This document shows, in pieces, positions 34,301-41,931 of a DNA stretch of 64,000 nt (the stretch's first letter is position 1; each line of letters starts with the position of its first letter). The notes below the pieces were generated by a model that had not been told where the DNA came from, did no database searches, and worked only from the letters and a program-made list of their open reading frames with translations. The translations under genes and the position numbers were made by a program. This DNA comes from an uncultured Lachnospiraceae bacterium (GTDB lineage Bacteria > Bacillota > Clostridia > Lachnospirales > Lachnospiraceae). The stretch spans positions 1-64,000 of the forward strand of contig CAKRFY010000006.1 of assembly GCA_934320895.1 (NCBI GenBank), read 5' to 3'.

Positions 34301-36612
34301 TAAAGGTAACGGCGGGTAAACTTATTTCAAAGGATCAACTTAGTGCAATAAAAGGTATCTATGGTAAGGATTCTAAACAGTATAAAGAAGCTGTTAAATA
34401 TAACAGTTATGTCAAGAAGATGCAAACAGACCAGGATGATTATGATAAGTCTGTTGAGGAGAATAAAACTAATAAGGCTGAAAACTTTAAGACACAGTTT
34501 ACAAATATCCAGTCTGATTTTGAAAGAACCATATCTGATATTGAAGCTAAGTCAGAACATATTGAAAATGCAATGTCTGTCCTTGAAACAAAGGGATATA
34601 AAGCAAATGCTCATTATTATGAAAGACTTGCACAAATCAGTGGTGACACTATTGCTAAAAATACTGATGAGTTAATGGCATTGGAGAATAAGTTACAGGA
34701 AGGTTTAGATAATGGAACGATTCAAGTAGGTACAGATCCTTATTATGAGATGATTGATGTTATAGCCAATGTCAAAAAGAATATTGATGATGCTACTCTT
34801 TCACAAGCACAATTCTTGCAGAAGGTTCGTGAAACCAATGAGGAACTTAAAGAACATGCTCGTACTGCAATTAGCGACTTAAATGATGAAGCTGATTTTT
34901 ATCAGGATATTCTTAGTTATAAGGATGCTTACGATGATAATGGCAATATGACTAAAGAAGGTAAGTCTAGGTTTACACTTAGTATGACCAAAATGAGTAA
35001 TGATATAGCTTTGAATAATAAATATAATGAAGCTATTGCAGAACTTGATGCAGAATATGATAATGGTAATGGTAAAATTGGTTATGATGACTATTATACA
35101 AAGCGTAAAGAGCTTGTATCACAGCAGAGAGAATCAATCAAGAATTATTACTCTGAGATAGACGCTATCAAATCTCTTATTGAAGAGGGTTATAATGCTC
35201 AAAAAGATGCACTATCTGATTTAATATCAAAATACACAGATGCACTTGACGCTGCAAAGAATCTTCACGATTATGAGAAATCCATCAAGGAAAAGACAGA
35301 GAATATAGATAGTATAAAGAAAAGAATTGCTGCACTCCAAGGTAATGATACTGAGGAAGCAAGACAAAAGATTCAGAAACTTCAAATCGACTTAAAGAAA
35401 GCTAAAGAAGATTTAGATGAAACTCAGTATGAACAGTATATCAATGACCAAAAAGATATACTTAATGAGATGCAAAATGATTATGAGAAGTTTGTTGAAG
35501 AACAGCTTAAAGATGTTGACGACCTTATCAGAAAACTTATTGAGGGCGCAAAAGAAAACACACAGGATGTTCTTAAAGTATTAGAATCACTTGCAAACAA
35601 ATGGGATATTGACCTTAGTGCTATTCTTAAAAATGATATGGAAAAAGGTGACTTCTCTTCTGTTGATAATAAAGATAGCAATGCTGTTGACAATGCGAAT
35701 AAACATTATGATGAGGATAAAAAGAATGAGGAATATAATCCTCCTGCACCTGATGATAATAAATCCAATAACAGTTCTGACGATGAAGATCCTGATACAA
35801 ACAGCCATAAAAAGAAAGAACAAGAGGAAGAGGAAGAAAGAAGAAAAGCGATTGAAGAAGCAAATCAAGAATTGATTGAAAATCTTAAAAAACAAGACAA
35901 CAATAATATTCTTGAAAGCAAACCAGAAAAAGACAGTCCACAAATACTTCAATCTAAACTTGATCCAAAAGAAAAAAGTAAGATGATTGCACAGACACGT
36001 TCTTTTATAAATACTCATGGCAAGGATATTCCAAAGGATAAAATATCATCTTATGTAAATAAGAAAATATATGCACAGACAAAAAAGGCATTATCTAAAA
36101 ATGATCTTATACAGCTTGCTAAGAATCTTGGCGTTAAATATGATAATGCATCTGAAACAGGGAAACTTGCTAAAAGATTAAAAGAAATTGGCTATAAAGG
36201 TTTCTCAACAGGTGGTGTTGTAGGTGAATTAAACAAAGTTGCTACAGACAATGGTGACGATGGTTGGATTACTGTAAAAACTAAAGAAAGGGTTCTTACA
36301 GCAAGACAAAATAACCTATGGGAAAAATGGACGAAAAACCTTCCAGAACTTGTAAATATATCTGATTACTTACCTAGTATGTCAGAATATATGCCTAAAA
36401 TACCCGATATGGCTGCAAATATGCAAGTTCAAAATGGTGGAAATTCAGTAAATATTGGTGATATTTCATATACTATGGAGTTCCCTAACGTGACTGACCC
36501 AGCTTCAATGAAAGAAGCCATTAAGCAAGATACTTCATTGCAGGATATGTTGCGTGATGTTACGATTGGTCAGGCTAACAAGGGGAATAAACTTGGTATA
36601 ATGAAGTATTAG
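28318..36612 (+). CDS. Tape-measure-like giant protein with NlpC/P60 peptidase
   Basis: 2,764 residues, AGGAAGGAG site. Residues about 170-560 match the phage tail tape-measure (TP901) core: AWTQAIELDTAFTDLVKVQD, AEDASKALISGIQAYKDIDG, ALLKIIAGTHRASAVSAVLN. A hydrophobic stretch lies near 690-720. Residues about 1470-1580 are an NlpC/P60 domain with C1490 (GADCSGF) and H1546 (HHVGIY). Three 60-residue repeats lie at about 1857-2036. Long coiled coils and a typical tape-measure end (GFSTGGVVGELN, KERVLTARQNNLW) follow. Such proteins span a tail tube and cut peptidoglycan on entry. No other tail or capsid gene is in view. Confidence 0.85.
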   Translation: MDNNFLIGLTAFLNKDKSKTQIQSDAKQLGDANIKVPLVGTLDKAKTKVQLRQDLASMKGTINLTGKVNQKSIVSSVQQATQQAQRAVGKNPIQLNFNLKKDKLINDLRILGQQNSKMFKNADMSAKYNSLLNNAKLATSGKELQNLRLQLSAMRSEIKATNLSGLTLGDTFKKTFKQAPELFSGTAGVMLISKQLKEAWTQAIELDTAFTDLVKVQDELSRSDYANYLDRCNKKAQELATTQKSLIEGVTEFSRSGYNLTESNALAEKSTILSNVGEMSAEDASKALISGIQAYKDIDGYTNAIDKATQLIDKYNELGNRASITSEELAKGVEAVGSVFADANTDVNQFLSMLSAGNRQYQDANSLALGLRTSALRIRAAKVDLKSSGEDTDGVKSVLDNQKAIKKLTNVDILEKDEKTVRSIYDIFLDISKVYQQMNDTDQSALLKIIAGTHRASAVSAVLNNMSEAQKLYKISLQSTGSAQKEYDQYMQSSQASLNKFKASVTETYQSIITGNTAKTILDIGNAAVKLANNLGLVSSTLRGFLAIGVVKVLTTLTTAFKTSAIQASNFGTALNTVKNMSSMTRGTTEYTNALNLLKTVSAGLTETQLKQVLANEALYTSDKVRILQATGLSKSQANAKLAQMGLTQATQAQTAANASATASTFSLSAAVKGFGANLKAAFLSNPIGISIMAISMAVGAISSAVSSANQEVEEARQKAKDAADTASTLSDELSELSGKYLSLSESVKTNASSKEEFMNVQDELLKKLGLEGESVDKLISKYGSLDEAVKNVTIKELGEKENDLLAGVKAAEDELKDVGKGYEHWYSMTDRNLLSSSGDDAVKAYKVLNKAGIISNGSYGTGGGSLALIGDDSTIEGILKNYHKLQDAMKALRESDQFTEEELKNNPVFNQIYNRSQQMKESVEGYNDSILKLNKNVAQQQTLKALKGKNLPNSEKEFDTFRDNLIKTAQSSKEFIGSQKDIKTAINSYLSSIPELSKYYNDLSNSIQNSNKVIKQSSSNTFDSAWSSLKDSEQKKFTNLVNSGKLTAESFNKLGNSAETLKQTGLSVESLCDKIRDLVSLEQKLRNMSTAFKKVGTAYKDFKKNGFVSSSSLNSMSDAFKNLKGYSQFSKIVGNKKSSKSDIQNAFNDITSEYLNTYHVLSGLTDKTKDKIITALRDAGITNANDLIKQYEKVHNTNTKLLNESEKNYIKYLNSKGTNSEITNKKINQMNAELINALGKQYKTDYDNWLKLIQDKIKAYNAFVSAYNNASPEGQAAYEGLKSENNQTPVSENKGIKSSVNAILKNPHAAIEADMIKRTKQNYDKKKKQADKAKKKLQLKLDKIDANYVAEYSPTSASGSGSGSKSNSKDKTKATAQIFDFIERRINKLTKTIDYAKSKVEALFSVGAKNNQLDKAIKNTTALVNAQRKAAARYQAYANKLAGVATKTTKKTVKETTGVGNDIVKSAKKYVGKLRYVWGGVSLTNGADCSGFAQQIFKKYGINIPRTSREQWANIPGKKIKNKKDLQKGDLVFFGNGGKASNIHHVGIYAGNGKFVESPYSGKKVRVSSLSDRIARKHDFVGGIRANAVGKGTTTKQIKVKGLKKSQVNKYVKLIENGSLTKDAIKSIKNEKLKTFIENYQTYYDKAQDAKRAVQENIASIVELNKQKLDNITSHYDTLISKIEATTSRLEAQLSVQKTVNSLYNNGETGSTSTYNSLLTGSSSEIKKYIAEKKTYNKERKSTRRQLNNNLKKSGVSKSQRKSALADFDATTKAQIDNFNTSIFNAESKLYEYAQSLAALPWDKATAKIEKLSTSYDILQAKLSNGTSVDGKNKILDQMNDNLDSQSSTKESALKTDKKNVKNSALWINKNTKIKVTAGKLISKAQLKAIENIYGKNSKQYKEAVAYNKSVKALNSDKSKAKNTTSWLNKNTNIKVKDDKLISKKQLAKIKKRYGKNSQQYKKAVQHNNSVKAVRSDKKNVDKSALWINKNAQIKVTAGKLISKDQLSAIKGIYGKDSKQYKEAVKYNSYVKKMQTDQDDYDKSVEENKTNKAENFKTQFTNIQSDFERTISDIEAKSEHIENAMSVLETKGYKANAHYYERLAQISGDTIAKNTDELMALENKLQEGLDNGTIQVGTDPYYEMIDVIANVKKNIDDATLSQAQFLQKVRETNEELKEHARTAISDLNDEADFYQDILSYKDAYDDNGNMTKEGKSRFTLSMTKMSNDIALNNKYNEAIAELDAEYDNGNGKIGYDDYYTKRKELVSQQRESIKNYYSEIDAIKSLIEEGYNAQKDALSDLISKYTDALDAAKNLHDYEKSIKEKTENIDSIKKRIAALQGNDTEEARQKIQKLQIDLKKAKEDLDETQYEQYINDQKDILNEMQNDYEKFVEEQLKDVDDLIRKLIEGAKENTQDVLKVLESLANKWDIDLSAILKNDMEKGDFSSVDNKDSNAVDNANKHYDEDKKNEEYNPPAPDDNKSNNSSDDEDPDTNSHKKKEQEEEEERRKAIEEANQELIENLKKQDNNNILESKPEKDSPQILQSKLDPKEKSKMIAQTRSFINTHGKDIPKDKISSYVNKKIYAQTKKALSKNDLIQLAKNLGVKYDNASETGKLAKRLKEIGYKGFSTGGVVGELNKVATDNGDDGWITVKTKERVLTARQNNLWEKWTKNLPELVNISDYLPSMSEYMPKIPDMAANMQVQNGGNSVNIGDISYTMEFPNVTDPASMKEAIKQDTSLQDMLRDVTIGQANKGNKLGIMKY
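33886..34425 (+). repeat. Three tandem 180-bp (60-residue) coding repeats
   Basis: Units start at 33,886, 34,066 and 34,246; each encodes ALWINKN-x-x-IKV-x-x-x-KLISK-x-QL-x-x-I-x-x-x-YGK-S-x-QYK-x-AV. DNA divergence between units shows an old duplication. Confidence 0.8.
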
Positions 36613-36763
36613 TTTTATGGAGGGTGGCGATGTTGCTACTCTCCTAATTATAGGAACGTTATTATTATAATTTGATTCATATGTTCTTCGTTGATAATTG
36701 TCAAATATTGATATATAATGGTAGATATTATTACTGATATATTGATGATTGGAGGAGAATGTT

Positions 36764-36916
36764 ATGGGAACACAAGATAATAAAAATGAAAATAATAAAA
36801 ATAAAAATAATAAGAAGAAAGTTAAGGCAGAAAAATTGAAATTTTCCAGACCGTTACACAAACCTTCTGATGTTAGAAATTCAGGCGATGGAAATAATTC
36901 AACAAGGGGGAATTAA
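36764..36916 (+). CDS. Small Asn/Lys-rich protein (50 residues)
   Basis: Strong GGAGGAGAATGTT site. MGTQDNKNENNKNKNNKKKV, then KLKFSRPLHKPSDVRNSG: disordered and basic. It follows the tape-measure gene and overlaps the leader of the membrane protein at 36923. Family not recognised. Confidence 0.5.
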   Translation: MGTQDNKNENNKNKNNKKKVKAEKLKFSRPLHKPSDVRNSGDGNNSTRGN

Positions 36917-36922
36917 ATTATT

Positions 36923-37525
36923 TTGACAAGTTTAATATCTTTAATACCAAGTATTCTTTTAAATTTGGTAGTAGGTTATTGCTTTATATATGTTATGAAT
37001 TTAGTGCTTTTAAATAAAAATGAAGAAAATGTTGAGCATAGTATATTAAAGTCTTTTGTTATAGGATATATTTATTGTTTAATAGCACATATGATACCAT
37101 TTTCAATAAACACATATGCTGATAATATATGTATTATAGCGTCATCAATAATTGTGGCATATTTCATAGGTAAGTTTATTCGTTCACAGACAATGCTTAA
37201 AATACTTGATTTTTTGAAAATTCAGAAAAATAGGAATAAATATATTTGGAACGAGTTATTAGATAAAGAATATTCAATGATTGTTCGTATGGAGTATACT
37301 GATAAAATATATGAGGGTTATGTACATGCAAGTTCAGACTTTTCAGACACACCAATGGTTGCACTTTGTCTTTGTGAGATAAAGGATAAAGATGGAAATA
37401 TAATCGAAGACAATAAAAATAAAGTGAACGAAGTTGTATTGTTAGATGCAAGTAAAGCAAATTCAGTGACATTTATTTATGACAGCCATAGTGCAATTAC
37501 GGATGATGTAAAGAAATTTTTATAA
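36923..37525 (+). CDS. Membrane protein with cytoplasmic domain (DUF6338-like)
   Basis: 200 residues from a TTG start after AAGGGGG. Three hydrophobic helices (about 5-28, 42-62, 66-86), then a soluble C-terminal domain with MIVRMEYTDKIYEGYVHASS and MVALCLCEIKDKDGNIIEDN, recalling DUF6338 proteins of mobile elements. Inner-membrane location. Role unknown; an entry-exclusion-like function is possible but not shown. Confidence 0.55.
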   Translation: MTSLISLIPSILLNLVVGYCFIYVMNLVLLNKNEENVEHSILKSFVIGYIYCLIAHMIPFSINTYADNICIIASSIIVAYFIGKFIRSQTMLKILDFLKIQKNRNKYIWNELLDKEYSMIVRMEYTDKIYEGYVHASSDFSDTPMVALCLCEIKDKDGNIIEDNKNKVNEVVLLDASKANSVTFIYDSHSAITDDVKKFL

Positions 37526-37561
37526 TTAAACTAGAAAATAAGCAGAAAGGAGATGTTGTTA

Positions 37562-37777
37562 ATGAGTAAATTAGATGTAGAAAAGTTTAAATTACTGTTA
37601 ATGGAAGAATTGGTTATGGAATACAATATGACAGAATTAGAAGCACAAAGAATTATTGCTAAATCTACAATTAATAAAATGCTTAAAAAATCTCCTGAAT
37701 TTATTATGCATTATTCAATAGAAGATAACGCAAAAGAGATATATGACGAATATATGGGAATACCATTAGAAATGTAA
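37562..37777 (+). CDS. Hypothetical helical protein (71 residues)
   Basis: ATG at 37562 (AAAGGAG 9 bases before); a second ATG at 37553 sits on the site. KLDVEKFKLLLMEELVMEYN, then EDNAKEIYDEYMGIPLEM. No family recognised. Confidence 0.5.
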   Translation: MSKLDVEKFKLLLMEELVMEYNMTELEAQRIIAKSTINKMLKKSPEFIMHYSIEDNAKEIYDEYMGIPLEM

Positions 37778-37807
37778 AAAGAATATTTAATTTACTACCC
37801 ACAAAGG

Positions 37808-37845
37808 CAGTCTAGTGAGATAATCGCTAGGCTGTTTTTCTATGC
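37808..37845 (+). terminator. Terminator
   Basis: GCAGTCTAG pairs with CTAGGCTG(T), followed by TTTTTC. Confidence 0.7.
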
Positions 37846-37870
37846 AAAAAATTAAGAAAAGGAGAAAGCA

Positions 37871-38176
37871 ATGTTTAGTAAAGATAGAAAGATAGAGATT
37901 TTAACTGCTGAAGTTGAACGCTTACGCAGAGAGAATAACACGCTTAAAGAACGTGATACAAAAGAGATTGCTAAGAAAGCACAGGAAATCTCAGATGAAT
38001 ATATAAAAGAGACTCAGGACAATTTGGACGAGATTATAGAGTTGAAGGAAAAATATCATAAGTTGATTGATGAGCTTGAGGATGTAAGGGAAGGTTATGA
38101 GAAAGAAATGGAGAGGTTTATGGGGGAGGTTAGGATGGGGAGAACTGTGAAAAGATTCCTCACAAGAGTGAAATAA
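37871..38176 (+). CDS. Coiled-coil hypothetical protein (101 residues)
   Basis: AAAAGGAGAAAGCA site. Almost wholly heptad-like: EILTAEVERLRRENNTLKER, DNLDEIIELKEKYHKLIDEL. No other domain. Common small coiled-coil genes near integrases in Clostridia phages; function unknown. Confidence 0.55.
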   Translation: MFSKDRKIEILTAEVERLRRENNTLKERDTKEIAKKAQEISDEYIKETQDNLDEIIELKEKYHKLIDELEDVREGYEKEMERFMGEVRMGRTVKRFLTRVK

Positions 38177-38267
38177 GTGAATTTATGGCGAAATTTAAAA
38201 CTATAGGACGATAAATGTAAACAGGATTGTCATAATGCATAAAATATACTAAACAATCAATAATTAA

Positions 38268-38435
38268 ATGGAGATAGATTTGGAAGAGAATAATAAGATA
38301 GTACATAAATTTAATGAAAAAGATATTGAAATTGTTATTGAGATGCCTGCAACGAATAATGAAGAAAATAAAGATATTATTAACGATATTGAGTATGTAA
38401 TGAGCAATGAGTTGTTATTGAAATTAAATAAATAA
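38268..38435 (+). CDS. Small acidic protein before the recombinase
   Basis: 55 codons from ATG 38268, or 51 from TTG 38280, which is better placed after GGAG. Sequence contains FNEKDIEIVIEMPATNNEEN and IEYVMSNELLLKLNK. Its position next to a serine recombinase makes it a candidate recombination directionality factor, but that is only positional. Confidence 0.45.
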   Translation: MEIDLEENNKIVHKFNEKDIEIVIEMPATNNEENKDIINDIEYVMSNELLLKLNK

Positions 38436-38443
38436 AAGATTAT

Positions 38444-38491
38444 AATATAGTGTATATATCTGTTGTTTTTGAATAGAATATACACTATATT
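38444..38491. repeat. Perfect 13-bp inverted repeat upstream of the recombinase
   Basis: AATATAGTGTATA (38444-38456) and TATACACTATATT (38479-38491), separated by 22 bp, 18 bp before the recombinase ATG. Could be a terminator, an operator or a binding site for recombination proteins. Confidence 0.65.
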
Positions 38492-38509
38492 TGCGTTGGA
38501 GGCTATACA

Positions 38510-40225
38510 ATGAAAAAAGTAAGAATGTTATTAAGAGTAAGTTCTAACCAGCAGTTAGAAGCAGATGGGGATTTATCTATACAAAGAAATATTGTAAAAG
38601 ATTATATTGTTAAGCATGAAGATTGGAAATTAGATGATAAAGAGTATTTTGAGGGCGGTGTCAGCGGTTATAAAAATGCGGTTCAAGACAGAGATGTTTT
38701 GCAAGAGGCTTTAAACGATGCACAAAAACATGAATATGATATTTTGGTTGTATATAAGGATGACCGTATTGGAAGACGTATGTGGGAGATTGGCGCATAT
38801 GTTATGCAGTTAAAGAGTTTTGGAGTTGATATATATACTACAAAGGATGGATGTATCTCACCTGAAAATGATGATATTATGGGGCAAATGATGCTTGCAT
38901 TACGCTATGGAAATGCTCAAAAATCAAGTTCTGACACGGGACAGCGAGTTAAAGATACTGCACAAAAACTTATTAAGCAGGGTAAATTTATGGGAGGCAA
39001 AGCTCCTTATGGATATGAGCTTGTTTTATCAGGTGAATTGTCAAAGCATGGAAGAGCATTACATAAATTGCAAATCATCCCTGAGCAGGCAGAAACAGTA
39101 AGACATATTTATGATTTATCATACAACAAAGAGTTTGGTTCTTCTAAAATTGCAAAGACATTGAATGAGGATGAGAAATATAAAAATACTGCACCAAAGG
39201 ATTATTGGAAATCAGGGACAATAACCAGTATTTTAACTAATCCTATATATTGTGGTATTACAGCATATAAGCGTAGAGAAAAGACAAATGGGAAATATCG
39301 TTCTTTGGGTAGAAATGATTGGATACTTGCAGAAGAAGTGAATGAAAATATTAAAATCATAGATAGCGACTTATGGAATAAAGTTCAGGTCAAAAGAACT
39401 AATCGTTCTGTTAGATATAGTAAAGATATTTTAGAACAAAAAGGAGTTAATCTTATTAAAAGAAATGATGGTATGCTGGCGTTGATTGATGTTGCATATT
39501 GTGGTTATTGTGGTGCAAAGCTGACAAACGGGAGCAAATATAATTACTGGACTATTAAAAGCACTGGGGAAAAGAGAGCAAGCAAGATACCGATTTATAA
39601 ATGTCAGAGTGCATGGAGTGGCATTCCACATGACAAAACAAAGTCATTTAAAGCGGATAAGATTGAAGAAGTAGTTTTTAAATATATAGCACAGTATATA
39701 AACAGTTTACAGGATAACAATGATACATATCAGCAGATTATCAATAACAATAAAAAAGAAAAAGAACTATTTGAAAAAAAGGTTAAAAAAGCTGAACAGG
39801 AGTTGAAGAAAATCGAATCTGATATAGCTGTTATGAAGGAACATGTACCTGAAGCTATGACTGGTAATTATCCTTTAAGTCTTGATACATTATCTGATAC
39901 TATAAAAATGTTTGAAGATAAACAGAAAGAAAAATTAAAGGAAGTTGCGATATTAAGACAACATTATGACAATATGGAAGTAAATAACAAGGATTTTGAT
40001 GAATTGTACAAAATTATACCTACTTGGGAGAAAGTCTTTAATGAGGCAGATAAGCAGACTAAAAGAGTGTTGATAAATAAGATTGTTGACAAGATTATAA
40101 TTACAAATGAAAAAATCACTGTAAAATTCAAGATTAAACTGGATTACAGTCCAAGTCAATCCGATGATGAACCAATGATTAGTAGTAACAATAGTACCAC
40201 TCGGTATAAACCCTATTTAAAGTGA
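38510..40225 (+). CDS. Large serine recombinase (integrase of the large element)
   Basis: 571 residues, GGAGGC site. N-terminal resolvase domain with catalytic Ser in MLLRVSSNQQ, then SIQRNIVKDYI, YKDDRIGRRMWE and a recombinase domain (GGKAPYGYEL, SSKIAKTLNE, TSILTNPIYCG). The zinc ribbon is CGYCGAKL...YKCQSAW, followed by the long coiled coil (EKKVKKAEQELKKIESDIAV). All parts of a phage-type large integrase are intact. The last nine residues (TTRYKPYLK) are encoded by sleC-derived DNA beyond the junction, so the tail changes when the element excises. Confidence 0.9.
   Translation: MKKVRMLLRVSSNQQLEADGDLSIQRNIVKDYIVKHEDWKLDDKEYFEGGVSGYKNAVQDRDVLQEALNDAQKHEYDILVVYKDDRIGRRMWEIGAYVMQLKSFGVDIYTTKDGCISPENDDIMGQMMLALRYGNAQKSSSDTGQRVKDTAQKLIKQGKFMGGKAPYGYELVLSGELSKHGRALHKLQIIPEQAETVRHIYDLSYNKEFGSSKIAKTLNEDEKYKNTAPKDYWKSGTITSILTNPIYCGITAYKRREKTNGKYRSLGRNDWILAEEVNENIKIIDSDLWNKVQVKRTNRSVRYSKDILEQKGVNLIKRNDGMLALIDVAYCGYCGAKLTNGSKYNYWTIKSTGEKRASKIPIYKCQSAWSGIPHDKTKSFKADKIEEVVFKYIAQYINSLQDNNDTYQQIINNNKKEKELFEKKVKKAEQELKKIESDIAVMKEHVPEAMTGNYPLSLDTLSDTIKMFEDKQKEKLKEVAILRQHYDNMEVNNKDFDELYKIIPTWEKVFNEADKQTKRVLINKIVDKIIITNEKITVKFKIKLDYSPSQSDDEPMISSNNSTTRYKPYLK
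40190..40200. other. Right attachment junction of the large element
   Basis: sleC homology on the minus strand ends at GAG TGG TAC (EWY), within GTACCA (40,194-40,199); SleC-type proteins continue with RS/RN there. The exact core needs the left end. Confidence 0.6.
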
Positions 40226-40386
40226 TAGACTGTATAGCAAGAATATTTGCTGTAAGTGTTGCCTCAGTCCATGTCGCATAGATTTCGCTTGAGGCAACAT
40301 TTTTGATATAGTCTTTGTATGTGACATAATAATCTTTGGCACGGCTGTCGGATGGCGGACCGTCATGTACGATTACATATTCGGGG
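40194..40386 (-). pseudogene. sleC: Internal fragment of sleC-like spore cortex-lytic gene
   Basis: The minus strand reads PEYVIVHDGPPSDSRAKDYY, then DYIKNVASSEIYATW and ANILAIQSITLNRVYTEWY with no stop. These are hallmark segments of SleC-type cortex-lytic proteins, which act during spore germination. The fragment is bounded by the TCGGGG core of the 4.7 kb cassette (40381-40386) and by the large element junction (about 40194). It has no start of its own. It continues the N-terminal piece at 45116-45648 in frame. Confidence 0.8.
40381..40386. repeat. Left core repeat of the 4.7 kb cassette
   Basis: TCGGGG, repeated directly at 45116-45121. Joining the flanks at this repeat restores the sleC frame. 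Confidence 0.75.
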
Positions 40387-40647
40387 GAGGGTGTGCGGAT
40401 TGAGGATATTTTTATGATGTATAAATAAAGAATATTTTCTGTATTAAGGACGCTTTCGCTCGGAAAACTGCATAGAGGGACATAAAAGGACTTAATACGC
40501 CCGTAAAGTACTGATGCTGTTCTAATGAAATTATAATTGTACTTTAAAAATAAAATTTTTTAGTATATACTATCATTAAGAGAGGCTTTGGTAAAGTCTT
40601 TGAAAAAGTGAATTTATTTTCACATTAACTAAGAATGGGGACAGCTT

Positions 40648-41931
40648 ATGAAAAAGCGTAAACATAGAGCTAAAAATTGGGAAAAACTTGATAATACGGC
40701 GGTTCTTTTTCCAGCGATTGCTTCGGAGGAGACGACAAATGTATATCGCATATCAGTCAATCTTACTGAGGAAGTTGACGCAGGGCTTTTACAGAAAGCA
40801 TTGGATATGGTGCTGCCGGGTTTTGATACATTTAATGTGTGCATGCAAAAAGGCATATTCTGGTACTATTTTGAGACAAATAATAAACCGGCACCAAAGG
40901 TTGTAAAGGAGCATGATTTTCCATGCAGATATATTGAACCTTATAGTAATAATAATTATCTATTCAGGGTTACCTATTATAGAAAGAGAATAAATCTTGA
41001 GGTTTTTCATGTACTTGCGGATGGTATGGGCGGCATAAATTTTTTAAGGGAAGTCACTTATCAGTATCTAAGACTTAAATATCCAGAGATTGCGGCGGTA
41101 AAGAAGAACAGGTTATCGGATCATACATCATTAAATACTGAGGACAGCTATGTAAAAAATTATAAAAAAAGTCATGCTAAAGGCTATGAAACTAAGAGAG
41201 CTGTGGAGATAAAAGGTGAAAAACTTTCAAGGGGCGAGCTTGGCGTTATGCATGGTTATATGAGCGTAAAACAGGTGAAACAGGCGGCGAAGAAATATGG
41301 TGCTAGTATAAATGAATATTTTGTTATAGTATTTATGTATAGTGTTTATGTCGAATATCTCAAAAAAATGAGATCTGACAGGCCGATAGTGTGTGCCGTA
41401 CCGGTAAATCTCAGACCATTTTTTGATTCAATGACAACAAGAAACTTTTTTGTTATGGTAAGTGCTATTTTTAAGCCGGAAAAAGATGAGTATTCTTTTG
41501 AAGAAATAGCAGACATAATAAAGAAAAGTCTACGTGGTCAGATAACAAAAGAACATCTTGAAGATCTGTTTTCGTACAATGTTTCAAATCAGAAGAATCT
41601 TCTTTTAAGGTCGATTCCGTTTTTTATTAAAAAGATAGCTATGAAACTTGTATATCTTTCATCTGCGAAGGCAAACACTTCAACGGTGACCAATATCGGA
41701 AACATAAAGATGGACGAGGAGTATTCGCCGTATATAAAAGGTTTTCACGCAATGATATCTATATCGACAGGACAAAATATAAAAGGAGCTATATGTTCTT
41801 ACAATGATACGATGGTATTTACTTTTACTTCCATTTTGAGAGATACGTCAATTCAAAGAAGATTCTTTAAAAAGGTTGTTGAGGACGGTGTGGAAGTTAC
41901 CGTAGAAAGTAATGGGGTGTATTATGATTGA
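40648..41931 (+). CDS. Condensation/alcohol-acetyltransferase-like acyltransferase
   Basis: 427 residues. The catalytic HxxxDG box is present (VFHVLADGMGGINFLREV, about residues 128-145), together with the second-half motif PIVCAVPVNLRPFF, as in the chloramphenicol-acetyltransferase/condensation fold. Proteins of this type, encoded with a zinc-ribbon membrane protein and an alpha/beta hydrolase, recur in Lachnospiraceae. The substrate is unknown; a lipid or wall polymer is a guess. It overlaps the next gene by 8 bases. Confidence 0.7.
   Translation: MKKRKHRAKNWEKLDNTAVLFPAIASEETTNVYRISVNLTEEVDAGLLQKALDMVLPGFDTFNVCMQKGIFWYYFETNNKPAPKVVKEHDFPCRYIEPYSNNNYLFRVTYYRKRINLEVFHVLADGMGGINFLREVTYQYLRLKYPEIAAVKKNRLSDHTSLNTEDSYVKNYKKSHAKGYETKRAVEIKGEKLSRGELGVMHGYMSVKQVKQAAKKYGASINEYFVIVFMYSVYVEYLKKMRSDRPIVCAVPVNLRPFFDSMTTRNFFVMVSAIFKPEKDEYSFEEIADIIKKSLRGQITKEHLEDLFSYNVSNQKNLLLRSIPFFIKKIAMKLVYLSSAKANTSTVTNIGNIKMDEEYSPYIKGFHAMISISTGQNIKGAICSYNDTMVFTFTSILRDTSIQRRFFKKVVEDGVEVTVESNGVYYD

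Larger units (their letters stand above)
1..40199. mobile_element. Large integrated element (right part; left end outside window)
   Basis: Nearly all genes up to 40.2 kb are mobile-element types: RepA_N, TubRZ, ParB-like, toxin-antitoxin modules, ClpX copy, helicase, RdRP-like RNA polymerase, tape-measure protein and a terminal large serine recombinase. The right boundary is placed at about 40,190-40,199 because sleC coding homology on the minus strand (...TLNRVYTEWY) stops there, inside the recombinase stop-proximal codons. The left end and the rest of sleC are not in the window. No capsid, terminase, portal or conjugation genes are seen in this part, so phage, phage-plasmid or satellite status is undecided. 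Confidence 0.75.

Noticed and set aside
35587..36018. 143-codon minus-strand hydrophobic frame inside the tape-measure gene
   Set aside because: Reverse complement of a Lys/Glu-rich coiled coil gives Phe/Leu-rich noise; no start signals.
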